Assembly (NCBI RefSeq): GCF_000468755.1
Contig: NZ_AWEZ01000073.1
Coordinates: 62,001 to 126,000 of the forward strand
DNA length: 64,000 bases
DNA from: Olsenella profusa F0195
GTDB taxonomy: Bacteria > Actinomycetota > Coriobacteriia > Coriobacteriales > Atopobiaceae
Reading direction: 5' to 3'
The notes beneath the pieces are model-generated. The model saw only the letters and a list, made by a program, of their open reading frames with translations, did not search any database and was not told the origin of the DNA. A program made the translations under genes and the position numbers. This document shows positions 35,749-44,104 of this stretch, piece after piece; position 1 is the stretch's first letter, and the number at the start of each line of letters is the position of its first letter.

Positions 35749-36048
35749 ATGAAGAGGGCCGCATTCATCTTCCTGGCACCCCAGACGGACCCGTCCGTGC
35801 ATCGGGGCACCGTGAAGACGCCCACGATGGACCTGGATGCGATTGCCGTGCCCACCTACGCGGAGGCGGCACGGGTCGCGAAGGACCTCGTGGACCAGGG
35901 GCTCGGCATCATAGAGCTCTGCGGAGGGTTTGGCATCCGTGGCACGTACGTCGTCAAGCAGGCGGTCGGCGACAGGGCCAGGATCGGTGTCGTGCGCTTC
36001 GACGGGCATCCGGGACTGGATGACCGGTCGGGGGACGAGCTGTTCTGA
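35749..36048 (+). CDS. DUF6506 family small protein
   Basis: 99 residues beginning KRAAFIFLAP and ending HPGLDDRSGDELF, with IELCGGFG in the middle; I recognise the family as DUF6506, function unknown. It resembles a small ferredoxin-like alpha/beta fold and has no catalytic motif. AAGGAGG precedes the ATG. As last gene of the aco operon it may be an accessory for 2-carbon or carbonyl metabolism; that is a guess. Confidence 0.75.
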   Translation: MKRAAFIFLAPQTDPSVHRGTVKTPTMDLDAIAVPTYAEAARVAKDLVDQGLGIIELCGGFGIRGTYVVKQAVGDRARIGVVRFDGHPGLDDRSGDELF

Positions 36049-36110
36049 TATGTAGATAGAGCTGTCAAGAGGCAAGGCGGTCCCAGCCCGAGGTTCTTCG
36101 GGTTGGGGCC
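36046..36110 (+). terminator. Terminator of the aco operon and right copy of the inverted terminal sequence
   Basis: Starting at the stop codon, the + strand reads TGATATGTAGATAG, three differing bases, then TGTCAAGAGG, matching the - strand downstream of gldA. A stem with G-U pairs follows (GGCGGTCCCAGCCCGA with TCGGGTTGGGGCCGTC). The two copies enclose 12.4 kb. Confidence 0.7.
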
Positions 36111-36141
36111 GTCTCCTATTGCCCGCCCCGCCGTGCTCCGC

Positions 36142-36283
36142 GCTGGTACGACGGACCATGGTCGGGGCCTCCTGTGGACGTGGCAGGCCGGACGACTCCT
36201 ACGACCGAGCCTAGCCCACGATGCCCCATGAGGGCTACCGCTTCATGGAGCGAGGTCCCGACCGCTCCATATATCGTCTAGGG
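36142..36283 (-). mobile_element. Truncated IS110 copy (left end and first codons only)
   Basis: Read on the - strand, this matches 22187-22326 at about 85%: CCTAGACGATAT at the outer edge, the TCGGGACCTCG hairpin, CTCATGGGGC, CCACAGGAGG and an ATG at 36159 followed by ACCAGC, as in the intact transposase. The rest of the transposase is gone and the aco terminator lies directly next to it. It points inward toward the aco block, as the intact copy at 22309 does. Confidence 0.8.
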
Positions 36284-36369
36284 GCCAACGTTAACGCTAC
36301 TTGACATAAGGTGAGTGGGGCGGATGTCGTGGCGTCGGCGTCCGCCCTCCCTACTCGGGGGTGTCGCCC

Positions 36370-36444
36370 AAAGTGCACACGCAACGCGTTTCGCCCAGCG
36401 TTTGCCCAGTTGGCGTTTTCGAATATACGTTGCGTGTGCACTTT
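36370..36444. repeat. 17-bp perfect inverted repeat with repeat-family core in the loop
   Basis: AAAGTGCACACGCAACG (36370-36386) and CGTTGCGTGTGCACTTT (36428-36444) are exact complements around a 41-base loop. The loop holds CGTTTGCCCAG (36399-36409), the complement of CTGGGCAAACG also found at 57162-57172. It lies between convergent genes; the rest of 36284-36581 shows no gene. Confidence 0.75.
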
Positions 36445-36581
36445 AGGCGGGGCACTTCAAGTATCACGATGCACGTCACCGTGATAACGCCTCCGCGTTT
36501 GTCGTTCCCGCGTCCCCCTAGCGCCCCAGCGTGCCGTCAGGCGCGAGCAGCGACGGCGCGCAGGCGGGCTTGGTGGCCTCC

Positions 36582-37586
36582 CTACGAGGGAAAGACCGTC
36601 GACAGGACCTCCTCCATCGTGATGCCGCCAAACAGGGCACCGATCGCCTGCCGCTCCAAGACCTCGCGGACGGCATCCCTCCGATAGGGGCAGCCGACGA
36701 GTTCGTCCGTCAGCGTCCCAAGGGGCACCAGGGAGAGGAAGTCACCGAAGAACCGGATGTCGGCGATCCTCTCCCGCGTGATGGACGCCCGCACCTCCAG
36801 CTCGCCGCCGCTCCACCAACGCCTGTTGCGCAGGTCATAGGCCGGGGAGCGTCCAAAGACCCATTCCCAGCTGTCGTACTTCTCCGCCTTCAGGCGACGG
36901 ACCAGGTCCAGCTCCCCATCGTCCAGCTCGTCGGGCACGAGGCCGTCCCCCGCCAGGGCCTCCTTCAGGTAGGCCCAGAATTCGGGGAGGGTCATGTCGC
37001 AGCCCCTCCGCGCCAGGCACTCACGGATGATGCCGATTCGGCCCCGGACGGACTGGGCGCGCTTTGCGCGAAACTTCTGGGGATTCACCCGCAGGGCACC
37101 GGCGATGAGGGACGGATCCGAATCGAAGAGGAGCGTCCCGTGATGAAGGACCCTCCCCCCAGCCAGCCGCTGCGCCGTCCCCGACACCTTCCTCCCGTCG
37201 ACGACGATGTCGTTGCGACCGGAGGCGCTTGCGTCGAGACCCAGCCCACGCAGGGCCTCGACGATGGGCAGGGTGAAGCGCTCCAGCATCAGGTGGCTCG
37301 AGTCCCCCGCGTCGGCCATGAACGAGTAGTTGAGGTTTCCGAGGTCATGGTAGACCGCACCGCCACCCGTCGTGCGGCGGGCGACCCTGATGCCGTGCTC
37401 GCGGACGAAGCGTTGGTCGATCTCCGCCTCCGCGTTCTGGTTCTGCCCGAGGACGATGGTGTTGTCGTTCTGCCAGAGCATCAGGTAGGTGGCATCGCGG
37501 CGGCTCAGGAGGACGTGTTCCTCAAACGCCAGATTGAAGTCTGGGTCCACGGATCCCGTCTCGAGGTAGTGGATGATGCCGGTCAT
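36582..37586 (-). CDS. lplA: Lipoate-protein ligase A
   Basis: 334 residues, the length of LplA. It activates free lipoate with ATP and attaches it to the lysine of lipoyl domains such as Lys43 of AcoC. The lipoate-binding motif RRTTGGGAVYHDLGNLNYSF and the catalytic lysine region (DIVVDGRKVSGTAQR) are present, as is the C-terminal accessory domain. ATG 37586 has GGGGAG upstream. It is convergent with the aco operon, just beyond the IS110 remnant. Confidence 0.92.
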   Translation of the reverse strand: MTGIIHYLETGSVDPDFNLAFEEHVLLSRRDATYLMLWQNDNTIVLGQNQNAEAEIDQRFVREHGIRVARRTTGGGAVYHDLGNLNYSFMADAGDSSHLMLERFTLPIVEALRGLGLDASASGRNDIVVDGRKVSGTAQRLAGGRVLHHGTLLFDSDPSLIAGALRVNPQKFRAKRAQSVRGRIGIIRECLARRGCDMTLPEFWAYLKEALAGDGLVPDELDDGELDLVRRLKAEKYDSWEWVFGRSPAYDLRNRRWWSGGELEVRASITRERIADIRFFGDFLSLVPLGTLTDELVGCPYRRDAVREVLERQAIGALFGGITMEEVLSTVFPS

Positions 37587-37738
37587 GGCAGCTCCCCTCT
37601 CCTGGTCGTTGCATCTCCCTTCGGGCCCACAGGCGTGAGCCGCCGAGGTATGGCCGGGCGCTTCGCGAGACGCCCGCACGTGGGCGGGCACCCGTTCCCC
37701 GCAGGCCCGCACCGTGGTGGGAAGGGGCCTTGGCATGG

Positions 37739-38785
37739 CTAGTCCACCTTCTGCAGGCGCGCCACGCTCAGGCGCTCCACAAGTCTGAGGTTCATCGAGA
37801 TGCGTACCGTGTTGCCGTCGGTCTTGCCCTTGATGATGTTCGAGAGGCGCTGCACCGCCGTCGCCCCCATGCATTCCTTCGGAACCCCCATCGTCGTGAG
37901 GGGCGGATTGAAGAAGCTGCTGGTATAGATGTTGTCAAACCCCATGACCGATACGTCTTCGGGCACGCGGATGCCATGGTCCTGGAGGGCGCGGATGCAG
38001 CCCGATGCGATGAGGTCGTTATCGGCGAAGAACGCCGTGGGCAGCTTGGGGCTGGCGTCAAGGTAGGCAAGCATATCCATGCAGGCGGCATCCATCGTCG
38101 AGCCCACGCGCACGATGGTGTTCTGGGTGGGATCCGAGGAGCGCCCTATGTCTCCCATGGCGGAGAGGAAGCCCTGCTGGCGCTCGAGGAAGTTACGGAT
38201 GTCCACCTTCGAATGGAGGTAGCCGATGTCGGTGTGTCCCATGCCATGAAGGTACCGCACGGCCTCCCAGGCACCACGGCTGTTGTCGATGACGACGGAG
38301 TCGAGGTTCTTGGTGGGAAACCAGCTGTCCAAAAGGACGATGGGCACGCCAAGGCGTTCGAACTGCGATACCTCGCGTGCGCGCATCTCGGTCGCGAGCA
38401 GCAGTATGCCTGCGCACTTGATGGATCGCAGCGCCTTGAGCTGCTCCGAGGCATGCTCATGCTCATAGAAGTATGAGATGGAGAGGCGGTGGTAGCCGTT
38501 GCGGTACGTGGCATCCGAGGCGCCCTTGATGAGGGCCTCGAAGAAGGGCGTCTCCCGCACCACCTTTCCGTGTCGCTTGTAGATGATGAACAGGAGGGTG
38601 CTCGTCTTGCGATGAGCTCCTCCCGACACGCGCTCGAGCCCCATCTCCTTCGCGACCCGGAGGACGCGCTCGCGTGTCTGTGCCCCGACGCCTGGCTTGT
38701 TTCTCAGCACGAGCGAGACGGTCGCAGGGGAGACGCCTGCCTCGCGTGCCACATCCCGCGATGTCACCCTTGCCGTGCTGGACAT
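37739..38785 (-). CDS. LacI family transcription regulator
   Basis: 348 residues. The N-terminal helix-turn-helix and hinge are RVTSRDVAREAGVSPATVSLVLRNKPGV...TRERVLRVAKEMG. The periplasmic-binding-type domain follows (PTAFFADNDLIASGCIRAL, VPEDVSVMGFDNI). It should bind a sugar effector and control the divergent catabolic operon at 38954. The shared intergenic region carries nested palindromes. ATG 38785 lies next to GGGGGAG; an upstream in-frame start lacks a site. Confidence 0.9.
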   Translation of the reverse strand: MSSTARVTSRDVAREAGVSPATVSLVLRNKPGVGAQTRERVLRVAKEMGLERVSGGAHRKTSTLLFIIYKRHGKVVRETPFFEALIKGASDATYRNGYHRLSISYFYEHEHASEQLKALRSIKCAGILLLATEMRAREVSQFERLGVPIVLLDSWFPTKNLDSVVIDNSRGAWEAVRYLHGMGHTDIGYLHSKVDIRNFLERQQGFLSAMGDIGRSSDPTQNTIVRVGSTMDAACMDMLAYLDASPKLPTAFFADNDLIASGCIRALQDHGIRVPEDVSVMGFDNIYTSSFFNPPLTTMGVPKECMGATAVQRLSNIIKGKTDGNTVRISMNLRLVERLSVARLQKVD

Positions 38786-38836
38786 GCGCTCCCCCTCGTC
38801 GAGATACGGCGGCCGACCTCCCGGCGGCACCCATAG

Positions 38837-38859
38837 TTTAGTACTAAATATTTAGTAAA
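38837..38859. promoter_or_regulatory. Nested palindromic operator, probable LacI-family site
   Basis: The AT-rich stretch TTTAGTACTAAA (38837-38848) is a perfect palindrome and overlaps a second perfect one, TACTAAATATTTAGTA (38842-38857). Together they give three TTTAGTA half-sites. This is the only AT-rich stretch between the LacI gene and the isomerase gene. Confidence 0.7.
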
Positions 38860-38953
38860 TGTTTTTCATTCATTTATCAATCGTTCAAAGAGCATACCGT
38901 GAGTGTGGGCACACGACATCGTGCCGATTCAATCGAAGGGGTCAGGGAGAGGC

Positions 38954-40369
38954 ATGGACACCATTCGCATCGGATATGCACCTACCCGCAGGAGCATCTT
39001 CTCCGCTCCGGACGCCAGACGGTATCGCACGATCATCGCGGACAGGCTGACCGAGCTGAACGTTGAGTTCGTGGACATCGACGACATCAACGACGAGGGG
39101 CTCCTCTTCGACGAGGACGACCGCATCAGGGTGCTGGGGAAGTTCCGCACCGCCGGGGTTGACGGCCTGTTCCTCCCGCACTGCAACTTCGGTACCGAGT
39201 TCATCTGCGCGCGCCTTGCCAAGGACCTCGGAAGGCCCGTCCTCCTGTGGGGCCCGCTTGACGAGCGGCCCGAGCCCAACGGCGTGCGCCTGCGCGACAC
39301 CCAGTGCGGCCTCTTCGCCACGGGCAAGGTGCTCCGCCGCTTCCAGGTGCCCTTCACCTACCTGACCAACTGCCGGGTGGACGACCCGGTGTTCGAACGT
39401 GGCCTGCGCGACTTCATGGCCGTCTGCAACGTGGTGAGGGCCTTCCGGGCCGCCCGCATCCTGCAGATGGGTCCCAGGCCCTACGAGTTCTACTCCACCA
39501 TGTGCAACGAGGGCGAGCTGCTGGAACGGTTCAACATCGAGTGCGTGCCCGTGCCCCTCGGTGAGCTCACGCGTGGCGTGCGGCAGGCCACAGGCGAGGT
39601 CACGGGTGACGGCAGCTCCGACGTCGAGGCCCAGCTCGCGTGGATGGAAGAGCACTTCGACCGCGACTGCAGCAGCGAACAGGCCCAAACCGTGGCCGGC
39701 ATGGCCGTCGCCATCCGTCGCCTCCTCAGGAGCTACCACTGCACGGCCGGTTGCATCCAGTGCTGGAACGAGCTCCAGCACGAGCTGGGCGTCATGCCCT
39801 GTGCGGCCAACTCCATCCTCAACGAGGAGGGCACGCCCATCACCTGCGAGACCGATGTGCACGGTGCCATCACCAGCCTGATGGTCGAGGCTGCCGACAT
39901 GGGCCGCAAGCGCTCCTTCTTCGCCGACTGGACCATCCGTCACCCCGACGAGCCCAATGGCGAGCTCCTGCAGCACTGTGGGCCGTGGCCCTGCAGCGTC
40001 GCTAAGGAGAGGCCAAAGATCACCGTTCCCCTGGCGTTCGATCACAACGGCGCCCTCACGGCCGAGGCCAGGCACGGCAACCTCACGCTGGCGCGCTTCG
40101 ATGGCGACAACGGCGCATACTCCCTGCTGCTGGGGCATGCCGAGGGCATCGACGGCCCCAAGGGCATGGGCACCTACCTGTGGGTGAGGGTGGACGACAT
40201 CAAGCGCCTCGAGGCCAAGATCGTCGAGGGACCCTACATCCACCACTGCGTGGGTATCCATGACGATGTCGTGCCGGTGCTGTACGAGGCCTGCAAGTAC
40301 CTGGGCATCACGCCCGACCTGTACGACCCGATCGAGGAAGACGTCAAGGCATACCTGAGGGGTGAGTAG
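38954..40369 (+). CDS. L-fucose/L-arabinose isomerase family protein
   Basis: 471 residues in the fucose isomerase superfamily (aldose-ketose isomerases with Mn2+). Typical stretches are GLFLPHCNFGTEFICARL, CIQCWNELQHELG and PITCETDVHGAITSLMV, the last containing the metal-binding Glu and Asp. Only the superfamily can be assigned. First gene of the operon, divergent from lacI; transketolase subunits follow with overlapping ends, so the product is probably a ketose destined for transketolase after phosphorylation. ATG 38954 has GGGAGAGG upstream. Confidence 0.8.
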   Translation: MDTIRIGYAPTRRSIFSAPDARRYRTIIADRLTELNVEFVDIDDINDEGLLFDEDDRIRVLGKFRTAGVDGLFLPHCNFGTEFICARLAKDLGRPVLLWGPLDERPEPNGVRLRDTQCGLFATGKVLRRFQVPFTYLTNCRVDDPVFERGLRDFMAVCNVVRAFRAARILQMGPRPYEFYSTMCNEGELLERFNIECVPVPLGELTRGVRQATGEVTGDGSSDVEAQLAWMEEHFDRDCSSEQAQTVAGMAVAIRRLLRSYHCTAGCIQCWNELQHELGVMPCAANSILNEEGTPITCETDVHGAITSLMVEAADMGRKRSFFADWTIRHPDEPNGELLQHCGPWPCSVAKERPKITVPLAFDHNGALTAEARHGNLTLARFDGDNGAYSLLLGHAEGIDGPKGMGTYLWVRVDDIKRLEAKIVEGPYIHHCVGIHDDVVPVLYEACKYLGITPDLYDPIEEDVKAYLRGE

Positions 40370-40370
40370 G

Positions 40371-41210
40371 GTGGCGGACATTGCCGAGCTGGAGCGCCTG
40401 CGCTGGGAGCTGCGCCAGGACTGCGTGGACATCATCATGGCGGGTGGCGGCGGCCACATCGGCGGTGACATGTCCATCATGGACGCGCTGCTGGTGCTCT
40501 ACGCCAATCACCTCAACGTCACGCCCGAGACTGCGGGCGACCCCAACCGCGATCGCTTCATCCTCTCCAAGGGCCATGCGATGGAGGCCTACTATGCGGT
40601 CCTCTGCAACCGTGGCTTCCTCGACCTCGCGGACGTCAAGGCCCGCTTCTCCACGTTCGGCTCGCCCTATATCGGTCACCCCAACAACAAGCTGCCGGGC
40701 ATCGAGATGAACTCCGGATCGCTGGGCCATGGACTGCCGGTTGCCGTGGGCATGGCGCTTGCCGCCCGGATGGACGGCCGCCCCTATCGCACGTACGTGT
40801 TCCTTGGTGACGGCGAGCTGGCCGAGGGCTCCGTGTGGGAGGGGGCCATGAGCGGCGGCAGCTATGCCCTCGACAACCTGTGTGCCCTGGTCGATCGCAA
40901 CCGTCTGCAGATCTCTGGCCCCACGGAGGACGTCATGCGGCAGGACCCCCAACAGGAGCGTTGGGCCGCCTTCGGGTGGAATGTGATCTCCATCCCCGGC
41001 AACGACCTCGCCGCCCTCGACGCCGCCTTCACCCTGGCCCAGAAGGCCAAGGGCAGGCCGACCGTCATCATCGCGAACACCACCAAGGGCTACGGGAGCC
41101 CCGTGATGGAGGACAAGGCCAACTGGCACCACAAGCTGCCCAGCGCCGAGGAGTATGCCCACATATCAGCTGATTTCAAGGCCCGAAGGGAGGCTGAGCG
41201 TCATGCCTAG
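40371..41210 (+). CDS. Transketolase, N-terminal (TPP pyrophosphate) subunit
   Basis: 279 residues from GTG 40371 (GAGGGG eight bases upstream); GTG 40362 is an alternative. It carries the TPP pyrophosphate-binding domain: GGHIGGDMS, LSKGHAMEAYYAVL, GSLGHGLPVAVGMA, GDGELAEGSVWEGAM. Split transketolases pair with a separate C-terminal subunit, encoded next with an 8-base overlap. In this operon it may be a dedicated enzyme for one sugar phosphate rather than the housekeeping transketolase. Confidence 0.9.
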   Translation: MADIAELERLRWELRQDCVDIIMAGGGGHIGGDMSIMDALLVLYANHLNVTPETAGDPNRDRFILSKGHAMEAYYAVLCNRGFLDLADVKARFSTFGSPYIGHPNNKLPGIEMNSGSLGHGLPVAVGMALAARMDGRPYRTYVFLGDGELAEGSVWEGAMSGGSYALDNLCALVDRNRLQISGPTEDVMRQDPQQERWAAFGWNVISIPGNDLAALDAAFTLAQKAKGRPTVIIANTTKGYGSPVMEDKANWHHKLPSAEEYAHISADFKARREAERHA

Positions 41211-42147
41211 CACCGTGCCCAACCGCAAGGCAATCTGTGACGTGCTCATGAGGCACGCAGCCACCGATAGGGACGTTGTGGTGCTCTGCTCCGATTCCCG
41301 CGGGTCGGCCTCGCTCACGCCCTTCTTCGAGCGGTATCCGGAGCAGGCCATCGAGGTTGGCATTGCCGAGCAGGACCTCGTGGGCATCGCCGCGGGCCTC
41401 GCCGCGTGCGGCAAGAAGCCCTATGCCGCCAGCCCCGCCTCCTTCGTGAGCACGCGCTCCTACGAGCAGGTCAAGGTCGACTGCGCCTACTCCGACACCA
41501 ACGTCAAGCTCATCGGCATCTCGGGGGGCGTGAGCTATGGCGCCCTGGGCATGAGCCACCACTCCGCCCAGGACATCGCCGCCATGAGCGCCATCCCCAA
41601 CATGCGCGTGTACCTCCCGAGCGACCGCTTCCAGACGACCCGGCTCTTCGAGGCGCTGCTCGAGGACGAGAGGCCCGCCTACATCCGCGTGGGCCGCAAT
41701 CCCGTCGAGGACGTCTACACCGAGGACTCCTGCCCCTTCCAGATGGATCGGGCCACGGTGGTTCGCGAGGGCACCGATGCGCTGCTGGTGGCCTGCGGCG
41801 AGATGGTCCGGCCTGCAGTCGTGGCGGCCGACCTCTTGGCCGCCGATGGCGTGAGCGCCACCGTGCTCGACATGTACTGCGTCAAGCCGCTCGACCGCGA
41901 GGCCATTGTCACGTATACGCGGGATGCCAAGGTGGTCGTGGGCGTGGAGGAGCATGCGCCCTTCGGTGGCCTGGGCTCGATGGTGGCTCAGGTGGTGGGC
42001 GAAGAGTGCCCGAGGCCCTGCGTCACGATGGCGCTTCCCGACGCACCGGTCATCACGGGCAGCTCACGGGAGGTCTTCGCGCAGTACGACCTGGATGCGC
42101 ATGGAATCGCCACGCGCGTGCGGGAGCTTCTCGCCAAGGGGGGCTAG
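41203..42147 (+). CDS. Transketolase, C-terminal subunit
   Basis: 314 residues from ATG 41203 (GGGAGG upstream). It includes the pyrimidine-binding domain (EVGIAEQDLVGIAAGLAACG, with the catalytic Glu) and the C-terminal regulatory domain (VLDMYCVKPLDREAI). It completes the enzyme with the preceding gene. The ATG lies before the stop of the N-terminal subunit gene, giving coupled translation. Confidence 0.9.
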   Translation: MPSTVPNRKAICDVLMRHAATDRDVVVLCSDSRGSASLTPFFERYPEQAIEVGIAEQDLVGIAAGLAACGKKPYAASPASFVSTRSYEQVKVDCAYSDTNVKLIGISGGVSYGALGMSHHSAQDIAAMSAIPNMRVYLPSDRFQTTRLFEALLEDERPAYIRVGRNPVEDVYTEDSCPFQMDRATVVREGTDALLVACGEMVRPAVVAADLLAADGVSATVLDMYCVKPLDREAIVTYTRDAKVVVGVEEHAPFGGLGSMVAQVVGEECPRPCVTMALPDAPVITGSSREVFAQYDLDAHGIATRVRELLAKGG

Positions 42148-42225
42148 TGCCTGGCACCCAGGCCCGTGGTGGGATGTGGGGCAGGGATGGCCTGCCTGTA
42201 CAACGAGTTCAGGAGAGGGGCAATC

Positions 42226-43254
42226 ATGAAAGACGTTTCGAGGCGCGACTTCTGTAGGGTATCCGGTGTCATGGGCGCAGGCCTCGGCCTTGCCGCGCTG
42301 CTTACCGCGTGTGGGGGTGGCTCGTCGGACGCCTCCAAGCCCGCAAGCTCCGGCTCCGGTGGCGAGCGGGAGGTGCTGAAGGGAGGCGGCTCCGACATCA
42401 TCTATGTCATCACGCCCTCCGTCTCCAACCCCGCCTTCAAGGCCGAGGCCGACGGTGCCACCGACGAGGCGCAGAAGCTGGGCTATGAGGTCAAGGCAAA
42501 CTCCCACGACGACGACCTCAACAAGCAGTCCGAGCTCTTCGACTCCGCCATCGCCGACAAGGCGGCCGCCATCATCTGTGACAACGCCGGTGCCGATGCG
42601 ACGGTCGCAGCCGTCCAGAAGGCGGCGGAGGCGGGCATCCCCACCTTCCTGATCGACCGCGAGATCTCCTCGACGGGCGACGCCATCGCCCAGATCATCG
42701 CCGACAACAACCAGGGCGCCTCGGACGTGGCCCAGGCCTTCGTGGACGCCATGGGCGAGAAGGGCAACTACATCGAGCTCAAGGGCAAGGACTCCGACAC
42801 CAACGCCCACGTGCGCTCCGACGCGTTCCACGCCGTCATCGACCAGTATCCGGACATGAAGATGCTCGATGCCCAGACGGCCAACTGGGAGAAGGACGAA
42901 GCCTACAACAAGATGGAGGCCCTCATCCAGACCTATGGCAGCGACATCAACGGCGTCATATCCGGCAACGACACCATGGTCCAGGGCGTCTGCGCGGCCC
43001 TCGACTCCGCGGGCATGAGCATCCCCGTCGTCGGCGTCGATGGGTCCGACGAGGTGCGTGACCTCATCAAGCAGGGCAAGGCCACGGCCACCGCGCTCCA
43101 GCAGTTCGATGTCATCGCCCGCACCGCCGTCCAGGAGGCTGACACCTACCTCAAGGAGGGCGCGACGGGCAAGGATGAGAAGCAGCTCATCCCCTGCATC
43201 GTCATCACCAAGGACAATGCCGGCAAGCTCGATGGCTTCGTCTACACGGAGTAG
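42226..43254 (+). CDS. Sugar ABC transporter substrate-binding lipoprotein (ribose type)
   Basis: 342 residues. The signal peptide contains SRRDF, a twin-arginine-like start, and ends in the lipobox LTAC with Cys29. The mature part is a type I periplasmic-binding protein of the RbsB family (VITPSVSNPAFKAEADGATDEAQKLGYEV, NAGADATVAAVQKAAEAGIPTFLIDREI). AGGAGAGGGG precedes the ATG. With the ATPase and permease genes that follow it imports the sugar handled by the isomerase and transketolase. Confidence 0.9.
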   Translation: MKDVSRRDFCRVSGVMGAGLGLAALLTACGGGSSDASKPASSGSGGEREVLKGGGSDIIYVITPSVSNPAFKAEADGATDEAQKLGYEVKANSHDDDLNKQSELFDSAIADKAAAIICDNAGADATVAAVQKAAEAGIPTFLIDREISSTGDAIAQIIADNNQGASDVAQAFVDAMGEKGNYIELKGKDSDTNAHVRSDAFHAVIDQYPDMKMLDAQTANWEKDEAYNKMEALIQTYGSDINGVISGNDTMVQGVCAALDSAGMSIPVVGVDGSDEVRDLIKQGKATATALQQFDVIARTAVQEADTYLKEGATGKDEKQLIPCIVITKDNAGKLDGFVYTE

Positions 43255-43388
43255 CACGGCGCTCGCAGCATCTCTCAGGCAGGTGAACGGTGGGGCATGG
43301 GTTCTGTCCGTGGTCCCACCGCTGCGGAACCGCGCACGGCGGCCTACCCTTGCGGCGCGGCTTGTCAGCGGCAGGAGGAGGAGAGAAG

Positions 43389-44069
43389 ATGAGAAGGAGC
43401 ATGCTCCCGGTCGTGGTGAGCGCATCGCTGGTGGGGTCGCTCGTCCTGTTTGGATGTACGGTGGTGCCCATTGGCCAGGAGGGCACGTACACGGGCGAGT
43501 CCACCTTTGATGCCGCGAGAGACATCGACACCCTGTGGAGCGAGAACGTGCAGTCCGAGATTGGCGGCAACGCACGGGACCTCAACGGGCTGCTGGGCGC
43601 GAGCAGCCTGGTCGCCGATGACACGGCAAGCCAGTTCGCAGGCAAGAGCCTCTCCACCTCCTCGAGCGCAGCCGGCAATGTCGTGGTCTATGCGGTCAAG
43701 GGGGCCGGCACCGTCACCAATGTCGTCGCGAAGGCAGCCGATTCGGGGGCATCCTCCAAGGGCTACATCACCATCGCGCTCGAAGGCTACGATGGGCCCA
43801 CCGAGGTCGACATCAACGTCGGCCCCGTCATATCGGACACGTCGTTGCGTGACTACCTCAGCAGCATCAACCTCAACGATTACAGGGACACGACCGAGTG
43901 GTCACAGGTCTCCAAGGGCCTCAACGACAAGGCTCAGTCCGAGGTCATCGACCCTGCCGACATAGCCACCATCAAGGGCAGGAGGGTCACCTTCGTGGGC
44001 GCCTTCACGGCCAACTCGGCGACGATGAGCAAGATCACCATCACGCCCATCGAGATGGTAGTCGAGTAG
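43389..44069 (+). CDS. DUF2291 family lipoprotein
   Basis: 226 residues. The signal peptide ends in LVLFGC with Cys23 as lipid anchor. The rest fits DUF2291 (DIDTLWSENVQSEI near the N-terminus, and late VTFVGAFTANSATMSKITITPIEM). DUF2291 genes repeatedly occur inside ribose-type sugar ABC operons; the function is not known. It lies between the binding protein and the ATPase here. A strong GGAGGAGGAGAG precedes the ATG. Confidence 0.8.
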   Translation: MRRSMLPVVVSASLVGSLVLFGCTVVPIGQEGTYTGESTFDAARDIDTLWSENVQSEIGGNARDLNGLLGASSLVADDTASQFAGKSLSTSSSAAGNVVVYAVKGAGTVTNVVAKAADSGASSKGYITIALEGYDGPTEVDINVGPVISDTSLRDYLSSINLNDYRDTTEWSQVSKGLNDKAQSEVIDPADIATIKGRRVTFVGAFTANSATMSKITITPIEMVVE

Positions 44070-44104
44070 GGGTTTGCGGACGCTTGGGAAGGAAGTGCGT
44101 ACGT

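Noticed and set aside
36370-36444. Integron attC site
   Set aside because: Arms are perfectly paired without the RYYYAAC/GTTRRRY core sites and unpaired bases of attC, and there is no integrase.
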